A DNA stretch of 64,000 nucleotides from Paracoccaceae bacterium (lineage in GTDB: Bacteria > Pseudomonadota > Alphaproteobacteria > Rhodobacterales > Rhodobacteraceae). The DNA lies in the NCBI GenBank assembly GCA_014323785.1, contig JACONJ010000023.1:16885-80884 (forward strand). Reading direction: 5' to 3'. A program made the translations under genes and the position numbers. Under the pieces are notes generated by a model. It did no database searches. It saw only the letters and a program-made list of their open reading frames with translations, and was not told where the DNA came from. Below, piece by piece: positions 32,500 through 41,631 of this stretch. The first letter of the stretch is position 1. Each line of letters opens with the position of its first letter.

Positions 32500-32580
32500 G
32501 CTCCGCTACACCGTCGGCACGACGATACAGTGGCACAGAGGCAACGGCAATTCGCAAGGAACCGCACCGACGGCACAGGG

Positions 32581-32612
32581 CCAGGGATTTGCATCCCTGG
32601 GTAAAATTTACC
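32581..32612. promoter_or_regulatory. Two adjoining palindromes upstream of pxpB
   Basis: CCAGGGAT-TTGC-ATCCCTGG (32581-32600) is an 8-bp inverted repeat. It is followed immediately by the palindrome GGTAAAATTTACC (32600-32612). They lie about 85-115 bases before the pxpB start and could be operator sites, or a hairpin ending the upstream small-gene transcript. The rest of 32500-32770 shows no gene. Confidence 0.45.
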
Positions 32613-32770
32613 ACCTCATCCGCGATTACGGCGGACAGGTTTATTACGAATCGATGCCCAAGGCACCCTGCCCATCGGCAAATCCGCCAGTCGGACAAGC
32701 CATGCACCAGCGGTCAAAGCCAGTGCTGGCCGAATTTGCATTCTTTGCACAGAAAGGCACTTATACCCCC

Positions 32771-32920
32771 CTAACCGCGCGGCGGCAGCTGGTCGCCCCA
32801 GTTGCCATCAAACGCCACCACAAAAAGGCGACCGAACAGCACCAGAAACCAAACCCCGATCAGGCTCATAACGCCGCCAAAGATGATTTCGTATAAATAG
32901 CCCAGAATAAATTCTATCAT
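32771..32920 (-). CDS. Small single-pass membrane protein
   Basis: 49 residues: MIEFILGYLYEIIFGGVMSL, then IGVWFLVLFGRLFVVAFDGNWGDQ and LPPRG. Most of the protein is one or two hydrophobic segments (residues about 3-42). AAGGGAGAAG lies six bases before the ATG at 32920, supporting translation. The 88-residue gene upstream ends 16 bases before, so the two form a pair. The function is unknown. Confidence 0.6.
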   Translation of the reverse strand: MIEFILGYLYEIIFGGVMSLIGVWFLVLFGRLFVVAFDGNWGDQLPPRG

Positions 32921-32936
32921 GTTCTTCTCCCTTGGG

Positions 32937-33203
32937 TTATGATCGCTCCGGCGGCTCAACGCATCCAAACAGGACGTTCGTTTTCATGCGCGGTGGGGTT
33001 TCATGGTCAAACTGCCACAGCGTGATTCTGGCCCCGATGTTCCATTCACGGGTGATGTTCTCACCGTTATTGCCTTTGCGAAAGATCCACATGTCACCGA
33101 TTTGTACCTTCAACGGGTTAGATAGATCGTCCGCACCAATGCCAGTTCCGATGATAATGTCGTCTTCTTTGTCTCTAAGGAAGGGGATGGATGTATAAGT
33201 CAT
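32937..33203 (-). CDS. Hypothetical small soluble protein
   Basis: 88 residues: MTYTSIPFLRDKEDDIIIGT, a middle with LSNPLKVQIGDMWIFRKGNN and REWNIGARITLWQFDHETPP, ending FGCVEPPERS. No family is recognised. The predicted content is mostly beta strands. The base composition is more AT-rich than the flanking metabolic genes. It precedes the small membrane protein by 16 bases and is probably co-transcribed with it. Confidence 0.55.
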   Translation of the reverse strand: MTYTSIPFLRDKEDDIIIGTGIGADDLSNPLKVQIGDMWIFRKGNNGENITREWNIGARITLWQFDHETPPRMKTNVLFGCVEPPERS

Positions 33204-33473
33204 GATAATTCTTCCTGTATCTGGCCAAGAGCTTTAGCCTCCGATTCGGCATCATGTGTCAAGCGGTCTTAGCAGGGTTGCCTTTAAAGTCGATTATCTT
33301 GCCGTACCCGCCCTCACTATTCTGTTTGAGCCGCGCCCTAACCCCGGTATCTGTCGCCGGCCTTCGTATGGGGTTATGGATGTTGCCGTGATAGCCGCAC
33401 CCAGGTGCCGGATGACATCAATGACCCGGCCGGGCGGGGAGTCATGCCCGCGGCATAATAATGGCAGCCCGCT
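33204..33473. other. Intergenic stretch with a possible gene fragment
   Basis: 270 bases between a small hypothetical gene and smpB. On the minus strand, a start-less open frame ends at 33259 with RLKQNSEGGYGKIIDFKGN (stop TGA at 33261-33259). It looks protein-like but too short to assign, so it may be a gene remnant. Confidence 0.3.
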
Positions 33474-33947
33474 CTAACCCTCTCGTAGCAGCCGCGCCTT
33501 CTGTTTCTGCCAATCGCGCCTGGCCTCTGCCGCGCGTTTGTCCTGCATTTTCTTGCCCTTTGCGATGCCAATCTTCAGTTTCACCAATCCGCGATGATTG
33601 AAATACATCACCAAAGGTACCAGCGTCATGCCCCGACGTTGTGTGGCGTTCCACAATTTTGACAACTCCCTGCGGCGGCACAGCAGCTTTCGCCGCCGCC
33701 GGTCCTCGTGCTGGAAGGCTTTGGCCTGCAGATAGGGCGCGATATAGCTGTTCACCAGCCACAACTCCCCATCTTCCACCGCAGCATAGCTTTCTGCGAT
33801 GTTGGAACTGCCTTTGCGCAGGGATTTCACCTCGGAACCTTCCAGAACAATCCCGACCTCCAGATCATCCTCAACGGCATAATCGTAGCGTGCACGCCGG
33901 TTCTCGGCGATCATCTTATAATTGGGGGTGTCAGATTTCCCGGTCAT
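33474..33947 (-). CDS. smpB: SsrA-binding protein SmpB
   Basis: 157 residues from [23 protein letters not shown]. It continues with [80 protein letters not shown] and a basic C-terminal tail ([22 protein letters not shown]) that inserts into the decoding centre. It is the partner of tmRNA in rescue of stalled ribosomes. The ATG at 33947 gives the usual family N-terminus; ATG 33959 would add MLAP. The tmRNA gene was not found in this window. Confidence 0.96.
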   Translation of the reverse strand: MTGKSDTPNYKMIAENRRARYDYAVEDDLEVGIVLEGSEVKSLRKGSSNIAESYAAVEDGELWLVNSYIAPYLQAKAFQHEDRRRRKLLCRRRELSKLWNATQRRGMTLVPLVMYFNHRGLVKLKIGIAKGKKMQDKRAAEARRDWQKQKARLLREG

Positions 33948-34146
33948 GGGGGCGAGCATAGGGTCTTAATCCCTGCCTTGCCAGGCTTGTGGGTATCGAT
34001 GTTGAGAATCCATGGTTTGATCTGAAGAAACAGGGTGCCGTCGGGATTCCCGCACTGCTGCCAGGTAAAGTCCATGGCTCTCGCCAGTTCGCTGCGCTGG
34101 GGCCACCTAAGGCAGGTGGCCCTTCGCATTCCATCAGGCCGTGGGC

Positions 34147-35142
34147 TTACGTGTCGCCGTGGATCATATCCGAGGGAATGTCGGCACCAGCGTTTTCCGT
34201 GAACCATCGGGCGGCACCCGGGTGCCACATCATCACACTGTTCTTGTCCCAGTTTTCCGGTAGGGTGGACCGCGCCGCGCGATGGATATTCACCATCCGC
34301 TCATTGTCGGACATCACCGTGTCAACCACCGCATAGACAAAGCTGGCAGGCAGCGCACAATTGGCGATGGCGAAGTTCCACATTGAAACCGACCTTGCGT
34401 CATCTTCCAGCGTGGTATAGGTATCGGCGGCGATGTCGAACTGGCTGACCGGGAACACCTCCATGATTTTGGCCTGCTCTTCCTCGGTGAACTCAATGAT
34501 GTTCACGTCCGTCTGCACTTCCAACTGACTGACCGCGGGTACTGGCACACCGGCGGCGAAGGCGATCACGTCCAGAAGGCCGTCTTGCAACTGACTGCCC
34601 AAGTCTGACCAGCCACCATTGCGGCGTTCAAACTCGACGCCGAGCGTTTCCATCATGCGCGGGAAATAGGTGTCCGAGGTGGACCCCGCAGGGCCGAAGC
34701 CGATGCGCGCACCTGCCGGGATTTCATCAATTGAAGTGATGCCCGAAGAGCTGAGTGCGGTAACCGAGAACGGTGTTTGATACATCGGGAACATCGCGCA
34801 GGCATTGGTCATCTGCAGTCCTGGCGCAATCGGGTTGGTGCCTTGCAGGCTTTCCGCCGCCGGGCCCATGGTTGTCATGCCGAACTGCGCTTGACCAGTA
34901 TGTACCAGTGCCATGTTTTGCATCGGGCCACCGGTGACTTCGCCGCCGCCCGCCAGGCCCAGCTCTTCCGCAACCAGGTTCGCCCAGCCTGAACCATAGG
35001 CAAAATACGTGCCGCCTTGCGATGCGGTACCCACAGTGAAGCTTTCCGGCCAACCATCACGATCCTGATGGCCCTCGGCAAAGGCGAAGGATGTTATCAG
35101 TGCCGTCGTCATGGCAAGTGCGGTCAGTTTGACAAATGTCAT
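34147..35142 (-). CDS. TAXI-type TRAP transporter solute-binding protein
   Basis: 331 residues with a signal peptide (MTFVKLTALAMTTALITSFAFA, cut before EGHQ). FTVGTASQGGTYFAYGSGWANLV, TGGPMQNMALVHTGQAQFGMTTMGPAAESL and IDEIPAGARIGFGPAGSTSDTYFPRMMETLG match the TAXI (TRAP-associated extracytoplasmic immunogenic) family, which binds small carboxylates such as glutamate in the periplasm. The matching DctM-type membrane subunit is not next to it, so it is an orphan here. GAAGGAGAG before the ATG supports the start. Confidence 0.93.
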   Translation of the reverse strand: MTFVKLTALAMTTALITSFAFAEGHQDRDGWPESFTVGTASQGGTYFAYGSGWANLVAEELGLAGGGEVTGGPMQNMALVHTGQAQFGMTTMGPAAESLQGTNPIAPGLQMTNACAMFPMYQTPFSVTALSSSGITSIDEIPAGARIGFGPAGSTSDTYFPRMMETLGVEFERRNGGWSDLGSQLQDGLLDVIAFAAGVPVPAVSQLEVQTDVNIIEFTEEEQAKIMEVFPVSQFDIAADTYTTLEDDARSVSMWNFAIANCALPASFVYAVVDTVMSDNERMVNIHRAARSTLPENWDKNSVMMWHPGAARWFTENAGADIPSDMIHGDT

Positions 35143-35250
35143 TGGGGTCTCTCCTTCCCATTTCTGGACACCCTGCGCCTTGTGCGCAAAGTCCTGTTAT
35201 CCGGGCCATAGATGTAGCACGGCCCCTGAAAAATGCAAGCAGATCGCGGG

Positions 35251-35985
35251 TCAGGCCACGGCCAGGGCCTTGATGATCGGGCCGAAATCAGCTGCTGTAA
35301 GGGATGCGCCCCCTACGAGTGCCCCATCAACATTCGGGACAGCGAAAATCCCGGCGGCATTTGACGGTTTGACGGATCCCCCATAGAGCAGGCGGATACC
35401 CTCTGCTGTCTCTGTACCGAAACTGTTGGCCAACCATGTGCGAATCTCTTGATGCGCGGCGGCGATCTCCGCTGCGGTTGGAACCAGCCCGGTGCCGATG
35501 GCCCAGACCGGTTCATAGGCGATAACCAGCCGTTCGGCGGGGGCACTATCGGGCAGAGATCTGGCCAGTTGGCCACGCAGCACATCGAGCGTCCCGCCTG
35601 TCTTGTATTGCGCCTCTGTCTCTCCGATGCAAACGATGGCGATGAGGTTTTCAGACCAGGCGGCTTCGGTTTTAGCACGAACAAGTGCATCAGTCTCACC
35701 GTGATCTGTGCGTCGTTCGGAATGCCCAAGGATGACGTAACTTGCGCCCGCATCGTGCAGCATGGCAGCGGATAAATCGCCCGTATGTGCGCCCTTCGCG
35801 CTTGGGTGGCAATCCTGCGCCCCGACCATGATACCCTCGACAGCCTGAACCATCCGCGTAATCAGCGTGGCGGGCGGGCAAAGCAGAATGTCTACGTCGG
35901 GGGGGGCAGGCAGCACCGATGCCTCGGCCAGATCGCCCGAAAGCCCGTGCATCTTCCAGTTTCCGGCCACCAATTTGCGGGGCAT
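35251..35985 (-). CDS. tpiA: Triosephosphate isomerase
   Basis: 244 residues. The catalytic residues are in place: LVAGNWKMHG (Asn, Lys), VILGHSERR (His), VIAYEPVWAIGTG (catalytic Glu) and LLYGGSVKPSNA (phosphate grip). It interconverts dihydroxyacetone phosphate and glyceraldehyde 3-phosphate in glycolysis. GGGAG lies seven bases before the ATG at 35985. Monocistronic as far as can be seen. Confidence 0.97.
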   Translation of the reverse strand: MPRKLVAGNWKMHGLSGDLAEASVLPAPPDVDILLCPPATLITRMVQAVEGIMVGAQDCHPSAKGAHTGDLSAAMLHDAGASYVILGHSERRTDHGETDALVRAKTEAAWSENLIAIVCIGETEAQYKTGGTLDVLRGQLARSLPDSAPAERLVIAYEPVWAIGTGLVPTAAEIAAAHQEIRTWLANSFGTETAEGIRLLYGGSVKPSNAAGIFAVPNVDGALVGGASLTAADFGPIIKALAVA

Positions 35986-36700
35986 CGCGCCACTCCCTTA
36001 TGGATGACCCGCCCAGTGTATCAGGGCCACAGGGCGCGGGAAAGGGGTTAGGGGGTGCCACATGTCAGACTGCGTGAGGGGTGGAGAGTTGGGAACGATA
36101 TAGGGGAATTGTGCAGGATCAGAGTGTGTGAAATCCAGTGGGGCAACGGGGGCAGTTGGGGGGGCGGGGGGAATGGCTTGAAACGGGCATATTGCAAGGG
36201 GCGGGTAATGACTGTGCAAGTGCAGGGTTTACGGGGTGGTTAAAAAGCAGAGGAATCGGTACGGCATGTTGAGGGTGCATGCCTGATTTGGTGCATTCGG
36301 GCCCAAGGTGGGGCGCGTAATCCAGGCGGGATCAGGTAGTCTTTACCGGAGCGGACCAACCAGGATGAACACCTCAATGAACACCGTGTGCATTATGCCT
36401 CTGTGAATAAACGGGCAGGTCACAAGCCGCCGCAGAACATGCGGCGCGAATGTGCCGGTAGCGCATATCCAATCAATCGGGTTGTTGAATTGCATGCAGC
36501 CCCGGATTGTCCCCCAACGCCAGCCGAGCCCACCACCATAGGCGACAGGATATTGAATGAAGCGGCGTCCGGCGGCACGTGCCCGGTTGACGGGGCTTCC
36601 CACCCTGGGTAAGCGAGGTTCGGGTGCCTGGCCAAAATCAAGGTACGAAAATTCGACAGGCTGGCAAAGGTCCAACCAGAACCAGATGAGGCAACAGCCC
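35986..36700. other. Long gene-poor stretch between tpiA and trpS
   Basis: 715 bases between divergent genes. The part 36343-36560 holds a rhomboid relic on the minus strand (listed separately). 35986-36342 is unusually G-rich on the plus strand (for example GGGGGGGCGGGGGG near 36158-36171), and I find no coding signal or hairpin there. The trpS promoter should lie in the right part. Confidence 0.5.
36343..36560 (-). pseudogene. Rhomboid-family protease relic
   Basis: On the minus strand the frame reads GLGWRWGTIRGCMQFNNPID, then WICATGTFAPHVLRRLVTCPFI and HRGIMHTVFIEVFILVGPLR before a stop. This resembles the L1-loop and TM2 region of Rhodobacterales rhomboid proteins (GWR-x-IR…F-x-F-DW…LRRxVTYPFxHxxxxHxxFxxVFxLALG). 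The first membrane segment is poor and all downstream catalytic segments (GxSG, final H) are missing. A full rhomboid gene next to trpS is what I recall from related genomes, so this is probably its decayed remnant. Confidence 0.65.
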
Positions 36701-37732
36701 ATGGGCGATCCGGGTTTTAAACAGCGCGCATTCTCGGGGATTCAACCCTCGGGCGGTTTGACGCTTGGCAATTACCTGGGCGCGATCAGACGATTTGTAA
36801 AGATGCAGAATGCCGGTATTTATGAGACGGTCTACTGCATGGTCGACTTGCACGCGATCACCGCCAGACTGGTGCCTCCGCGGGAGCTCATCCACAACAC
36901 CCGCGAGCTCTGCGCAGGTTTCCTGGCCTCGGGCGTCGATCCGGAGAAGTCTATTGTGATCAACCAGTCGCAAGTGCCCGAGCACGCACAACTGGCCTGG
37001 ATTTTCAACTGTGTCGCGCGCATGGGCTGGATGGGCCGGATGACCCAGTGGAAGGACAAGTCAGGCAAAAATGCCGAAGGATCCTCGCTTGGTCTTTTCG
37101 CTTATCCCGCATTGATGGCGGCGGATATTTTAATCTACCACGCCACCCATGTACCCGTGGGTGAAGATCAGAAACAGCATCTGGAATTAACGCGCGATAT
37201 TGCAACAAAGTTCAATCATGATTACGGCGTGGCGTTCTTTCCAATCCCCGGGCCGGTGATCGAAGGCATCGCCACGCGCGTGATGAGCCTGCAGGACGGC
37301 ACCAGGAAGATGTCGAAATCCGACCCATCTGACAAAAGCCGCATCAACATGACCGATGATGCCGATGCCATCGCCGGAAAAATCCGCAAGGCCAAGACCG
37401 ACCCGGACCCATTGCCGGACAATTTGGACGGACTGGCCGACCGGCCCGAGGCCCGCAATCTGGTGAATATCTATGCTGCGCTGGCCGAAACCTCGCCGCA
37501 GGCGGTGCTGGATGCGCATGCGGGCGCACTGTTCGGACGTTTCAAGGGTGCGCTGTCGGAATTAGCGGTAGCGACCCTGACCCCGATATCGAACGAGATA
37601 TCCCGCCTGATGGCCGACCCTGCCGAGATTGACCGCATCCTGGGCCGCGGGGCAGACCGCGCACGGGAGATCACCGCCCCGATCCTGGAACAGACATACG
37701 ATATTGTGGGGATGGTAAGGCAACACCTTTGA
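36701..37732 (+). CDS. trpS: Tryptophanyl-tRNA synthetase
   Basis: 343 residues. [20 protein letters not shown] carries the HIGH-equivalent signature (TLGN), [11 protein letters not shown] the KMSKS loop, and [43 protein letters not shown] the tryptophan pocket. It charges tRNA-Trp. The ATG at 36701 ([15 protein letters not shown]) follows GATGAGGC. The frame is open further upstream but shows no family similarity there. Confidence 0.97.
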   Translation: MGDPGFKQRAFSGIQPSGGLTLGNYLGAIRRFVKMQNAGIYETVYCMVDLHAITARLVPPRELIHNTRELCAGFLASGVDPEKSIVINQSQVPEHAQLAWIFNCVARMGWMGRMTQWKDKSGKNAEGSSLGLFAYPALMAADILIYHATHVPVGEDQKQHLELTRDIATKFNHDYGVAFFPIPGPVIEGIATRVMSLQDGTRKMSKSDPSDKSRINMTDDADAIAGKIRKAKTDPDPLPDNLDGLADRPEARNLVNIYAALAETSPQAVLDAHAGALFGRFKGALSELAVATLTPISNEISRLMADPAEIDRILGRGADRAREITAPILEQTYDIVGMVRQHL

Positions 37733-37958
37733 CCGCCCAGGCGAATTGCCTATACGTATCTGCTGTTGATGAAGGTGAAGCCATCTGTCAGTTTATGATA
37801 ATCAAGAACAAAGTGTCGTATTAATCGTGAATTGATATGCATGATCCTTGACGTTTGTGAGGAGAAGATACGCCAAACTCCTTGATAAACCTCGTGCGAA
37901 ATTCAAATACAAAGCGCACAGAGGGCCGCATTCCACGACTCTTTCTGTCCGTCTGATC

Positions 37959-38729
37959 TTAACCGAGCAGCCCGCGCCGGACCAAACTGGCACCTGCCAC
38001 GCTCAGGACGACAAGCGTCACCTTGCGAAAGACATCCGGGTTCAACCGGTCGCTTAGCCAGAACCCGGCCCGCATGCCGATAAAGCCGGGGATCAGAAGT
38101 GCAGCCGAGAACAGGGCAGTAACCGGATTCAGGACGCCGGAATGGAGATGCCCGGCCAGCAGGCTGACTGACCCCAGGCCATAGACCACGCCCTGCACCA
38201 GCATCTGCCGGGTCTTTGGTGTTTCCAGCGCGATCAGGTAAAGCACCGTGGGTGGCCCCCAGGTGCCAGTCAACCCGCCAAGAGCACCGGCGAACAGGCC
38301 GACACACCATTCCGCCACCGGGCGCCATGCGGGGGGGATATGAAACCGCACACCGAACAGCTGAAGCAACGACAGCACCATGACCGGCACCCCCAGGACC
38401 AGATACATGGTCCGGGTCGGAATGCCGGTAACAAACTGCGCCACGATCAGGATCATCACGCAGACGATGCCGATATAGCGGCGGTATTCGACGATGACCG
38501 CCCAAGCCGCGCGGCCACCGAAGCGGAGAACCTGAAGCAGATTGCTCATCACCACTGGCAGAATCAGCCCGGCGATGGCCAATTGCGGCTCCAAGAACAG
38601 CGACAGGCCGGACACCATCACCAGGGGCATGGCGAATCCGACGGCACCTTTGATGAAACCGGCGGCAAAGGTCACACCCAATGCCGCGGAAAATGCCCAA
38701 AGTGGCATAAGTTGCAGCGTCTCGTCCAT
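37959..38729 (-). CDS. TSUP (TauE/SafE) family membrane permease
   Basis: 256 residues with about eight predicted membrane segments. GVTFAAGFIKGAVGFAMPLVMVSG is the N-terminal TSUP repeat (G-x-GKGxxGFG type) and FAGALGGLTGTWGPPTVLYLIA is the second repeat. The family exports or imports sulfonates, sulfite or other small organic anions; the substrate is not evident. The ATG at 38729 (MDETLQLMPLW) is preferred over an upstream TTG. It is divergent from mcd (162-base gap), so it might be linked by regulation only. Confidence 0.9.
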   Translation of the reverse strand: MDETLQLMPLWAFSAALGVTFAAGFIKGAVGFAMPLVMVSGLSLFLEPQLAIAGLILPVVMSNLLQVLRFGGRAAWAVIVEYRRYIGIVCVMILIVAQFVTGIPTRTMYLVLGVPVMVLSLLQLFGVRFHIPPAWRPVAEWCVGLFAGALGGLTGTWGPPTVLYLIALETPKTRQMLVQGVVYGLGSVSLLAGHLHSGVLNPVTALFSAALLIPGFIGMRAGFWLSDRLNPDVFRKVTLVVLSVAGASLVRRGLLG

Positions 38730-38891
38730 GGCCAAAGCCCCTTCTGCCCCCGTATAGTGTCACCGCACCGCAAGACAAGCGGGACATTTATCGGTCATGC
38801 GCCCCCTTTAATCTATTGTGCTCTTCTTGCGCTTTGCCTGCGGAAATTCTATCCCTCCGGCGAAAATCATGATGACAGGGGGGAAGCGTTC

Positions 38892-40586
38892 ATGCCCCGT
38901 AACGGACAACCGATGCCCGATGATCCGGCCCAAAGTACCCCTTTGCCCGACCTGTTAAGCCTGACCGCGCAGGCGGTTACCCCGGCGGGGGCCATACTGG
39001 ACACGGCCATCGACCGGGTGCGCAGGGTAGTATCGGTCAAGGGGCGCGTATCCGGTGCGGCACTGGAGCGGAACCAGACAGCAGCGCACGGTCTGGCCTG
39101 GCTGGCGACTTATGTAGAGGCACTTCGCCAGATGCAGGGCTGGGCCGAGCGTTTGCAAGCGGATGGCCGTTTTGGCGAGGTGGAGGCACTGATCCATCAG
39201 ATCGCCTTTGGTGAGTATCTCTGGCAAATCTATGGCGGTATTCCGATGAGCCAGGGAGAGATCCTGCGACTGCAGGATTTGGGCCTGGACCAGGATGATC
39301 AGCGCGGGCTGATGCTGCCCGCGGTGATGACGCTGTGCCAGATGGGCAACACCCAGGGTGCGCGTCTGCGCCTGGTCACCCTGATGCAAGAGCAGGCGGC
39401 CAATATCACGGTCGGGGCCTCGGGCCTTGATGATGCGTTAGAGATGATCCGCGCACAGTTCCGACGCTATGCGGTGGAAAAGGTCGAACCCTTCGCCCAT
39501 GACTGGCACCTGAAGGATGCGCTGATCCCGATGGAGGTGATCAAGGAACTGGCCGAGATGGGTGTCTTTGGCCTGACGATCCCCGAAGACTATGGTGGCT
39601 TTGGCCTGTCTAAAGCGTCAATGTGCGTTGTATCGGAAGAACTCAGCCGCGGCTATATCGGTGTGGGATCCCTTGGAACCCGATCCGAGATCGCTGCCGA
39701 GTTGATCCTGGCGGGCGGCACCGCCGCGCAGAAGGAAAAATGGCTACCGCAATTGGCCAGCGGCGCGATGCTGCCGGCCGCTGTCTTCACCGAGCCCGAC
39801 ACTGGTTCAGACCTTGGCGCACTGCGCACCCGCGCGGTCAAGGATGAAAATGGCGATTACAGTATCACAGGCAGCAAGACCTGGATCACCCACGCCGCAC
39901 GCGCCCATGTGATGACACTTCTTGCGCGGACTGATCCGGCAACGACAGATTACAGGGGCCTTAGCATGTTCCTGGCCGGGAAAGAACCAGGCACGGACGC
40001 ACAGCCCTTTCCCGTCAACGGCATAACCGGCGGTGAGATTGAAGTACTCGGATATCGCGGGATGAAAGAATACGAGCTTGGCTTTGACAACTTTCTTGTG
40101 AAGGGCGAGAATCTGCTTGGCAGGGAAGAGGGCCAGGGCTTCAGGCAACTGATGGAAACCTTCGAATCGGCCCGTATCCAGACGGCCGCGCGGGCCATCG
40201 GCGTGGCACAATCGGCACTTGATGTATCAATGCAATATGCCCGGGATCGCACGCAGTTCGGCAAACAGCTGATCGCCTTTCCGCGTGTCGCGTCGAAGCT
40301 GGCCATGATGGCGGCAGAGATCATGGTGGCCCGGCAGTTGACCTATTTTTCCGCCCGGGAAAAGGACAAGGGGCACCGTTGTGATCTGGAGGCGGGAATG
40401 GCCAAGCTCCTTGGGGCCCGCGTGGCCTGGGCGGCGGCGGATAACGGATTACAAATCCACGGCGGGAACGGCTTTGCGCTGGAATACAGGATCAGCCGGA
40501 TTCTCTGCGATGCGCGTATCCTGAATATCTTTGAAGGGGCCGCCGAGATTCAGGCACAGGTAATCGCGCGGCGCATTCTGGGTTGA
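38892..40586 (+). CDS. mcd: (2S)-methylsuccinyl-CoA dehydrogenase
   Basis: 564 residues. The acyl-CoA dehydrogenase core (from about residue 170) includes FGLTIPEDYGGFGLSKASM, FTEPDTGSDLGALRT, ITGSKTWITHAA, QYARDRTQFGKQLIAFPRV and ILNIFEGAAEIQAQVIARRIL. The about 160-residue N-terminal extension (SLTAQAVTPAGAILDTAIDR…GEYLWQIYGGIPMSQGEI) is the mark of Mcd rather than ordinary acyl-CoA dehydrogenases. It oxidises (2S)-methylsuccinyl-CoA to mesaconyl-CoA, a specific step of the ethylmalonyl-CoA pathway for acetate assimilation. GGGGGGAAGC before the ATG supports the start. Other pathway genes are not in the window. Confidence 0.92.
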   Translation: MPRNGQPMPDDPAQSTPLPDLLSLTAQAVTPAGAILDTAIDRVRRVVSVKGRVSGAALERNQTAAHGLAWLATYVEALRQMQGWAERLQADGRFGEVEALIHQIAFGEYLWQIYGGIPMSQGEILRLQDLGLDQDDQRGLMLPAVMTLCQMGNTQGARLRLVTLMQEQAANITVGASGLDDALEMIRAQFRRYAVEKVEPFAHDWHLKDALIPMEVIKELAEMGVFGLTIPEDYGGFGLSKASMCVVSEELSRGYIGVGSLGTRSEIAAELILAGGTAAQKEKWLPQLASGAMLPAAVFTEPDTGSDLGALRTRAVKDENGDYSITGSKTWITHAARAHVMTLLARTDPATTDYRGLSMFLAGKEPGTDAQPFPVNGITGGEIEVLGYRGMKEYELGFDNFLVKGENLLGREEGQGFRQLMETFESARIQTAARAIGVAQSALDVSMQYARDRTQFGKQLIAFPRVASKLAMMAAEIMVARQLTYFSAREKDKGHRCDLEAGMAKLLGARVAWAAADNGLQIHGGNGFALEYRISRILCDARILNIFEGAAEIQAQVIARRILG

Positions 40587-40647
40587 ATGCCCCCAAGATC
40601 GCCCGGGACAGGGTCGATGAGTCCCCGTGTGCTGCGCCTCTGCTGGT

Positions 40648-41388
40648 CTATCGCTGCGTTGTATCCGGGGGGCGGCGGTTGATCCGGTTCACCAGGTGCT
40701 GCCGGGCGGGTGGAATGGGCCTGTTACCCAAGGCCCGCGCCATGTGATGGGCCAGAAAATACCCGGTCAGGCGAAACCCCTCGGCCAGATTTTCGGCCGA
40801 GGCAGGGCCGCCCGTGACCAGACATTGCGGAAGCGGCAAAAGGCGGCTTGCCCATGTCCCTGCCCCTTCGGCACTGACGGCACGGCCGGTTTTGGGGGAG
40901 ACGTGGGTTAACCCGTGGCGTGCACCGGTCACCGCGCAGGCGGTCAGATCAAGCGCAAAGCCCATCTCGTCAAGCAGCGACAATTCCCACTCAAGGTAGG
41001 CCCGCGCCCAGTGCGTCGCGCCCAACCCGTCAAGCAGCGCGACAGAGCGCGCGTAAAGCACCGGATGCGGCACATGCTCGGGCAATGTGAAGGACAGAAG
41101 CGCACACACCGCCGCCAGCCCGGCCAGCGTGACTGGATTCGCCATGGCCCCTGCCGCGCGGCACCGAATCGGCTCGACAGTGAAGCTCCCGATATGTTCG
41201 GACAGCCGCGCCCGCCAACGGACATCAAGCTGCGCCCCGGGCTGCAATATCGGGGCCATCTTGCGAGAGGCCCCGCCGCGCACCACCCCGGCACAGCGTC
41301 CATGCCCGGCGGTGAAGACCTCAATGATCGCCGCGGTTTCGCCATGTGGGCGCACTGCAAGCAACACACCTTCACTTCGCCAGTCCAT
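40648..41388 (-). CDS. recO: DNA repair protein RecO
   Basis: 246 residues: [39 protein letters not shown] is the N-terminal OB fold, and [26 protein letters not shown] with [26 protein letters not shown] is the helical domain. It works with RecF and RecR to load RecA at gaps. The zinc-finger cysteines found in many RecO proteins are largely absent, as in other alphaproteobacteria. It is convergent with mcd. Confidence 0.95.
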   Translation of the reverse strand: MDWRSEGVLLAVRPHGETAAIIEVFTAGHGRCAGVVRGGASRKMAPILQPGAQLDVRWRARLSEHIGSFTVEPIRCRAAGAMANPVTLAGLAAVCALLSFTLPEHVPHPVLYARSVALLDGLGATHWARAYLEWELSLLDEMGFALDLTACAVTGARHGLTHVSPKTGRAVSAEGAGTWASRLLPLPQCLVTGGPASAENLAEGFRLTGYFLAHHMARALGNRPIPPARQHLVNRINRRPPDTTQR

Positions 41389-41631
41389 GACGCTGGTTTA
41401 TGGCCTATAGCCCCTGACTTGTCCATTGCCGAACTGGTGTTGCGGGGCGAAATAAGCGGCGAATCGTGTGCGGAATCGAGGCCGCTTGGGCGTCGATAAT
41501 CCGGGCCTCGGGGGGCAATGCAACCTGCCCCCAGGCACCTGCTGCACCCCGGGCGGACAATGATGGTCTGGTGCAGGGGAATGTGGCTGAAGGGGCCATG
41601 GCTTGGGATTCAAGTGATCAGGTGCGGGTGA

